The notes under the pieces are model-generated. The model was not told the DNA's origin, did not search any database, and was given only the letters and a program-made list of their open reading frames with translations. Below are positions 60,872 through 64,000 of a stretch of 64,000 nucleotides of DNA, one piece after another (position 1 is the first letter of the stretch; the number at the start of each line of letters is the position of its first letter). The stretch lies in the NCBI RefSeq assembly GCF_024498195.1, contig NZ_CP101824.1:1550001-1614000 (forward strand), written 5' to 3'. The DNA is from Halovivax cerinus. GTDB lineage: Archaea; Halobacteriota; Halobacteria; Halobacteriales; Natrialbaceae. A program made the translations under genes and the position numbers.

Positions 60872-61141
60872 CTACGCGCCGGCGGATTCGAGGGCGTCCT
60901 CGATGTCCTCGCGCTGTGTGACGCCGACGAAGCGGTCGACGATGCCGTCGTCGTTCTCGACGACGAGCGTCGGCAGCGACCGCACCTGGTACTCGTTGGC
61001 GACCTCCTGTTCCTCGTCGACGTTGACCTTCTCGACCTCGAAGCGGCCGTTCCAGTCGTCTTCGATCTCCTCCAAGATCGGGTCCTGGGTCTTGCAGGGG
61101 CCACACCAGTCCGCGTAGAAGTCTTTGAGCGTGACGGTCAT
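60872..61141 (-). CDS. thioredoxin family protein
   Basis: An 89-residue minimal thioredoxin. The redox motif WCGPC is at 12-16 and the cis-proline in SLPTLVV follows. It lacks the extended N-terminal beta strand of longer thioredoxins, so the actual start could be a little different, but the ATG is well placed. CTTATGCG on the minus strand lies about 30-38 nt upstream. Cytosolic disulfide reduction is the family role. Confidence 0.93.
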   Translation of the reverse strand: MTVTLKDFYADWCGPCKTQDPILEEIEDDWNGRFEVEKVNVDEEQEVANEYQVRSLPTLVVENDDGIVDRFVGVTQREDIEDALESAGA

Positions 61142-61273
61142 ATCGTATCTCGGGGTTCCCGCGCGTCGCGCATAAGGGTTTCCCAGTCAGAACAGGTTGC
61201 CGACAGGTCGGACGCCCTCACGGACGGCTGTGCGGGGAATTCCACCCCTCCGCAGACAAAAACCACTATACTG

Positions 61274-62182
61274 GTGGCGGTGCTGGACCCGGCCGTGGAC
61301 GAGCGCGCTCCGCACGAGTCGTTCGCGAAACTGGCCGACGAGACGCGCGTCGACATTCTGCGCGCCGTCGCCGTCGCCGAGCGTGATCGTGAGTCGGGAG
61401 GGGAGGAGCCGTACCTCTCGTTCTCCGAACTGCGCGATCGCGTGGAGGTCTCGAACAGTTCTCGCTTTGCGTACCACCTGGATCAACTCACTGGTACCTT
61501 CCTACACAAAGCAGACCGAGGCTACACCTTCACGTGGAGCGGCGAGCGTATCGTCCGGACGATTCTCGCGGGTGGCTACGGGACGCCGATCGAGTTCGAC
61601 AGCGTCCCGGTCGAGGGGGCGTGCCCCGCGTGCGGTGCGGACGCGCTCAGGGCCGGAGCGGAGAGGGTGATGATCCGGGTGCGCTGTGCGGACTGCGACG
61701 GACCGATCGCCTCGTTTCCCCTAACGCCTGGGCTCGCGGCCGATCGCGAGCCCGAGGCCATCGTGCAGGCGGCCGAGCGACGGACGCGGTCGGATTTCGA
61801 CGACATCTTCGCCGGCGACTGTCCGAAGTGCGCGGGTCGACTCGATCACGAGATCCGCGAGCGAGATGCGTTACCGGGTGATCCGTTCCTCACAATCAAT
61901 CGCTGCCGGGAGTGTCTGGCCCCGTTCGGGCTTCCGCTGTCGATGTGGGCACTCTCGCATCCGGCGACGGTGGCGTTCTACTGGAACCGCGGGATCGACA
62001 TCCGCTCGAAACCCATCTGGAACCTATTTGCGCACCTGAGCGACGGCGGGTGGACCGTCGAGGTCGAGTCGGAGCCGCGAACCTATCGGGTTACGCTCCG
62101 CGAAGATGAGGACGAACTCCGTCTCACGTTCGACGCCGACCTCTCGGTGACGGACGTCGCACGGCTGACGAGCGAGGCATGA
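61274..62182 (+). CDS. winged-helix regulator with zinc-binding C-terminal region
   Basis: A 302-residue protein with a GTG start (61274, or 61280 as alternative). Residues about 10-90 form an ArsR-like winged helix (FAKLADETRVDILRAVAV, then YLSFSELRDRVEVSNSSRFAYHLDQL and TGTFLHKADRGYTFT). The remainder carries Cys pairs CPACGAD, CADCDG, CPKCAG and CRECLAPF, two zinc ribbons. The architecture is typical of haloarchaeal ArsR-type proteins with a C-terminal domain of unknown function. An ATG-started frame running 137 codons further upstream overlaps the thioredoxin gene on the other strand and is not protein-like. Confidence 0.82.
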   Translation: MAVLDPAVDERAPHESFAKLADETRVDILRAVAVAERDRESGGEEPYLSFSELRDRVEVSNSSRFAYHLDQLTGTFLHKADRGYTFTWSGERIVRTILAGGYGTPIEFDSVPVEGACPACGADALRAGAERVMIRVRCADCDGPIASFPLTPGLAADREPEAIVQAAERRTRSDFDDIFAGDCPKCAGRLDHEIRERDALPGDPFLTINRCRECLAPFGLPLSMWALSHPATVAFYWNRGIDIRSKPIWNLFAHLSDGGWTVEVESEPRTYRVTLREDEDELRLTFDADLSVTDVARLTSEA

Positions 62183-62352
62183 GTTGATCGGGGCGACCGG
62201 GTTCTGCGCGCGACCAATGGAGCCCCCTCTCGTCGAGATAAGTTGGCTCTCCAACACAATAGCTCTTGACCGATCCGTCCCGTTCGACGACCGAATCCGC
62301 CGTACCCGCCGCGATCTGCCGCATTCACTCAATATCGCTTTTGTTCTAGCCG

Positions 62353-62364
62353 TGACAAATGTCA
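62353..62364. promoter_or_regulatory. inverted repeat TGACA-AA-TGTCA upstream of the ABC exporter
   Basis: Five-base arms with two-base spacer, about 20 bp upstream of a CACTTATGG TATA-like box (62378-62386) and 76 bp upstream of the ABC ATPase gene. A regulator-binding site is plausible. Confidence 0.4.
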
Positions 62365-62439
62365 AAAACTCAATAACACTTATGGGCGTCCACCTCGCGA
62401 GGCCTCACTACAGCCGGGCATCGCCCGGGTGATACACCG

Positions 62440-63441
62440 ATGCACGCAATCAGCACGCACGAGTTGACGAAACGCTTCGGAGACGTTACCGCAGTGGAAG
62501 GTATCGACCTCGCCGTCGAGCGCGGCGAGGTCTTCGGCTTCCTAGGGCCGAACGGCGCCGGGAAGTCGACGACGATCGACACCCTGCTGGACTTCGTCCG
62601 GCCGACGGACGGCCGGGCGGAGCTCTTCGACCTCGACGCCCAGGCCGACGCCGACCGGATCAGCCGCCGGATCGGCGTCCTGCCGGACGACTTTTCCCTG
62701 TACGATCGACTCAGCGGGCGACGCCACGTCGAGTTCGCGATCGAAACCAAGCGAGCCGACGACGACCCGACCGAGATCCTCGACCGCGTCGGCATCGACC
62801 CCGCCGACGCCGATCGGCCCGCCGGCGACTACTCCAAGGGGATGGCCCAGCGCCTGGCAATGGGCATGGCCCTCGTCGGCGATCCCGACCTCCTTATCAT
62901 GGACGAGCCGTCCTCCGGACTTGATCCCCACGGGATCCGCGAGATGCAGGAACTGGTCCGCGCGGAGGCCGATAACGGGACGACCGTGTTCTTCTCGAGT
63001 CACATCTTAGAACACGTCGAGGCGGTCTGCGACCGCGTCGGCGTCCTTCACGAGGGGGACCTCGTCGCCGTGGACACTATCGACGGCCTCCAGGAGTCGC
63101 TGGGCGGCGGCGCGACGGTCCGTGTCGACCTCGATCGACCAGTCGCCGACGCGGTCGAACGGCTCTCGGGGATCGACGGTGTCTCGGAGGTGGTCGCCAG
63201 CGGCCGATCCGTCCAGGTGACCTGTCACACCGCGCGGGCGAAGGCGGTGGTCGTCCTCGAACTGGAGGGCACCGGCGCGACCGTGGAGGATCTGGCCGTC
63301 GAGACGGCCTCGCTCGAATCGCTCTTTACGACGCTGACCGAGACTGGCGGGTTGGACGCCGGCGGTAGGCGGTCGGGGTCGTCACCCCCCACCGGGACGA
63401 CCGACGATACCCGTCGGAGGGTCACGGAGGTGCGTTCATGA
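62440..63441 (+). CDS. ABC transporter ATP-binding protein
   Basis: A 333-residue ATPase of a NatA/ABC-2-type exporter. Walker A is GPNGAGKST at 36-44, the signature region YSKGMAQRL replaces LSGGQ as in this subfamily, Walker B is LLIMDEPSSGLDPHG, and the H-loop is FFSSHILEH. The C-terminal extension (about 215-333) is typical of exporters of this type and ends in a disordered region. The stop overlaps the start of the permease gene as ATGA. The substrate is unknown. Confidence 0.93.
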   Translation: MHAISTHELTKRFGDVTAVEGIDLAVERGEVFGFLGPNGAGKSTTIDTLLDFVRPTDGRAELFDLDAQADADRISRRIGVLPDDFSLYDRLSGRRHVEFAIETKRADDDPTEILDRVGIDPADADRPAGDYSKGMAQRLAMGMALVGDPDLLIMDEPSSGLDPHGIREMQELVRAEADNGTTVFFSSHILEHVEAVCDRVGVLHEGDLVAVDTIDGLQESLGGGATVRVDLDRPVADAVERLSGIDGVSEVVASGRSVQVTCHTARAKAVVVLELEGTGATVEDLAVETASLESLFTTLTETGGLDAGGRRSGSSPPTGTTDDTRRRVTEVRS

Positions 63442-64000
63442 GTACTGACGTCCGCTCCGACGGCGAGACCCTCGGCGATTCGACCGGAACAGACCGGCGC
63501 CGGTGGCGGTTCCGGACGGCCCTCGCGGTGGCTCGGAAGGACCTGGCCGACGTGGCCCGTTCGCGGATGCTGCTGACGATGGTCGCCCTGCTCGTCGGGT
63601 TCGTTGCGATCCTCTACGCGGCGTTCGGGTTCGTCGCGGACGACGGCACCGCTCTGGAGACACTGGCGTGGCTTGGGATGCCGATGCAGACCGTCCTCGG
63701 CGTCGCGGCTCTCGTCGTGGGCTACATGGCGATCGTCGGCGAGCGTCGGTCGGGCAGCATCAAGCTCCTGCTCGGCTTGCCGCCGAGTCGGCGGGACGTC
63801 CTCCTCGGGACGCTCGCGTCCCGGAGCGCGATCGTCCTGCTGGCCGTCGTCCCGGCCGCCCTGCTCGCCGCGGGGCTCAGCCTGGCCGTCTTCGGGACGC
63901 TCCCCGTCGCCGAGTGGCTCGTCCTGTCGCTCGCGACGGCGCTGTTCGGCCTGGCGTTCGTCGGCCTCGCGGTCGGCGTCTCCGCCTCGGTGTCGACTCG
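63438..64000 (+). CDS. ABC-2 type permease, 5' part (truncated by window end)
   Basis: Starts MSTDVRSDGETLGDS within the last codons of the ATPase gene (ATGA overlap), so the pair forms one transcription unit. After a cytoplasmic N-terminus with ALAVARKDLADVARSRML, helices appear at about residues 45-65 and 85-100, followed by ERRSGSIKLLLGLPPSRRDVLLGTL, typical of ABC-2 permeases, and two more hydrophobic segments. The reading frame is open at base 64000; the rest lies outside the window. Confidence 0.9.
   Translation, partial: MSTDVRSDGETLGDSTGTDRRRWRFRTALAVARKDLADVARSRMLLTMVALLVGFVAILYAAFGFVADDGTALETLAWLGMPMQTVLGVAALVVGYMAIVGERRSGSIKLLLGLPPSRRDVLLGTLASRSAIVLLAVVPAALLAAGLSLAVFGTLPVAEWLVLSLATALFGLAFVGLAVGVSASVST

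Noticed and set aside
60863-61273. N-terminal extension of the zinc-ribbon winged-helix protein
   Set aside because: It runs antisense through the thioredoxin gene, and the winged helix begins only after 61274.

Overview
The window is a stretch of haloarchaeal chromosome (class Halobacteria). The evidence is high GC with strongly acidic proteins, TATA boxes about 25-32 nt upstream of start codons with little or no leader, twin-arginine and PGF-CTERM secretion signals, and archaeal marker genes: Rli1/ABCE1, F420H2:NADP oxidoreductase, archaemetzincin, DUF7344 and DUF1102 proteins. No rRNA, tRNA or CRISPR array was seen.

Layout. 1-15750 is mostly ordinary accessory and metabolic sequence: the end of an APC permease with universal-stress domains, a YqjM-type old yellow enzyme, a FilR1-like regulator, a GLUG-repeat surface protein, two M32 carboxypeptidases, a TumE/DUF7342 pair and an M20 peptidase. 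15973-30524 holds four large paralogous STAND/MalT-like ATPases (winged helix, P-loop ATPase, TPR-like tail), with a PAS histidine kinase gene inserted in reverse between the third and fourth. 30686-32572 is a PIN-ATPase-KH protein, followed by five and a half copies of a perfect 77-bp tandem repeat. 34183-39981 is a SipW/TasA-like secretion and fibre cluster: DUF5305 protein, archaeal signal peptidase, CARDB protein, DUF1102 protein, DUF7344 regulator and another exported protein. 40177-42364 carries an EMC6-like protein and rli1.

The most unusual part is 42365-53356, directly behind rli1. Two tandem cassettes share the same gene order: a Tat-exported protein, a small putative precursor peptide, a radical SAM/SPASM enzyme and a DUF483-like Cys-rich protein. 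The two precursors share an N-terminal region of three WI-hairpin repeats. Their tails differ completely: one is a 5-residue-period array of Tyr-x-Asp motifs, the other an array of His-x-Asp/Asn motifs. Aromatic-x-Asp/Asn is the kind of motif crosslinked by radical SAM cyclophane (triceptide) synthases, so I infer an undescribed haloarchaeal RiPP family. Degenerate copies of the last codons of rli1 close each cassette, as if the cassettes had integrated at the rli1 3' end one after the other. Cassette 1 also has a small coupled ORF and a protein with a kinase-like catalytic pattern.

53404-64000 returns to core-like genes: a glycine-zipper protein, a membrane protein, archaemetzincin, UPF0146, a HAD hydrolase, a FAD/Rieske oxidoreductase, NpdG, thioredoxin, a zinc-ribbon winged-helix regulator, and an ABC exporter whose permease runs off the window. 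All functional calls rest on motif reading by eye; no database search was possible.
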